This document shows, in pieces, positions 35,914 to 36,213 of a stretch of DNA of 36,213 nt (positions are counted from its first letter, which is position 1; the number at the start of each line of letters is the position of its first letter). Source of the stretch: Opitutia bacterium. Its GTDB lineage: Bacteria > Verrucomicrobiota > Verrucomicrobiia > Opitutales > JABJCN01. The translations under genes and the position numbers were made by a program. Below the pieces are notes generated by a model. It made no database searches. It saw only the letters and a program-made list of their open reading frames with translations, and had not been told where the DNA came from. Location: contig JABJCN010000128.1 of NCBI GenBank assembly GCA_018668635.1, positions 1 through 36,213 of the forward strand, given 5' to 3'.

Positions 35914-36127
35914 GCGTTTCGATTAGAAATATATCAACTGACTGCTTTTTTATCTTTATTTGAGGTGTATGTAATTTGAAATTCTCTCCCTTACGGCAAA
36001 CACTCCGTGAACCAAGCTTATGTTACAATGAAATTCTTAATAAATTAGAAGCAGTGCTAATGGATGTTGTTCTGACATAATAGGGACAGGCCCCAATAAG
36101 CTCTCGCGTTCAAATTCTCAAATGTAT
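35914..36127. other. Leader region upstream of atpB
   Basis: About 214 bases separate atpB from the possible partial gene at the right edge. The stretch is A/T-rich, without a convincing -35/-10 pair. It holds one GGGACAGGCCCC block (36083-36094). The operon promoter must lie here or further upstream. Confidence 0.5.
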
Positions 36128-36213
36128 TTATTTAATTTGTTTCTTATTTGATGTTTTACCTACAACTGCCATTGCAACCATCAAAACACTGATGTCAGCG
36201 GGGTTGATCCCAC
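36128..36213 (-). CDS. Possible C-terminal end of a gene upstream of the atp operon
   Basis: A minus-strand frame is open from the right edge to a TAA at 36128-36130 (27 residues, starting GINPADISVLMVAMAVVG and ending NKKQIK). The hydrophobic stretch and basic tail would suit a small membrane protein such as an AtpI-like subunit, but 28 open codons are not much evidence. It could be chance. Confidence 0.3.
   Translation of the reverse strand, partial: GINPADISVLMVAMAVVGKTSNKKQIK

Noticed and set aside
36083-36094. GGGACAGGCCCC block upstream of atpB, recalling sequences flanking REP-associated transposases
   Set aside because: Only one copy was seen, no transposase is nearby, and its hairpin potential is about 3 bp. 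It could be chance.

Overview
The window looks like a chromosomal segment of a Gram-negative bacterium of the Verrucomicrobia, most likely a marine Opitutales-type lineage. This placement is inference from gene content and style. It rests on the FloA/NfeD set, a stand-alone RfaE2-type heptose adenylyltransferase, RodZ, zinc-less Fpg, several Gfo/Idh/MocA oxidoreductases, a short ATP synthase delta subunit, and start codons preceded by A/T-rich leaders with almost no Shine-Dalgarno sequences. No rRNA, tRNA, CRISPR array, insertion sequence or prophage was seen. Coding density is high.

Left part (1-8306). A minus-strand pair encodes a 947-residue membrane/coiled-coil protein and, three bases later, a lipoprotein that runs off the left edge. 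After a divergent intergenic region with a good sigma70-type promoter come, on plus, a Gfo/Idh/MocA oxidoreductase and an undescribed protein with kinase-like catalytic signatures. A 316-bp gap then holds two tandem 11-bp hairpins with almost identical 8-nt loops and different, still paired, stems; the second ends in a terminator T-tract. Facing it on minus are a MORN-repeat lipoprotein and an Fpg/Nei DNA glycosylase whose zinc-finger cysteines are mostly lost.

Middle (8476-23236). A plus-strand carbohydrate cassette (Gfo/Idh/MocA, TIM-barrel isomerase/epimerase, Gfo/Idh/MocA) converges on the minus-strand run manA-grpE-dnaJ-rfaE2-purN, which mixes sugar phosphate, chaperone, LPS heptose and purine genes. 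Divergent to that run are ftsK and rodZ, for chromosome segregation/division and cell shape. On minus follow a short membrane-anchored protein and the floA, short nfeD and long nfeD genes of a flotillin-type membrane microdomain system.

Right part (23290-36213). On plus lie an aldose 1-epimerase-like gene, an orphan RelE-fold-like small protein, dnaN (without dnaA or recF beside it) and an unknown three-TM protein. moaA (minus) and moeA (plus), both for molybdenum cofactor synthesis, diverge with abutting starts. The complete F-type ATP synthase operon atpBEFHAGDC fills the end on minus.

The best candidates for something undescribed are the tandem covarying hairpins (6209-6294), the kinase-like gene at 5004-6056, the large coiled-coil protein with phage-like membrane segments (766-3609), the zinc-less Fpg and the toxin-like orphan before dnaN. 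No decisive new multi-gene system was identified.
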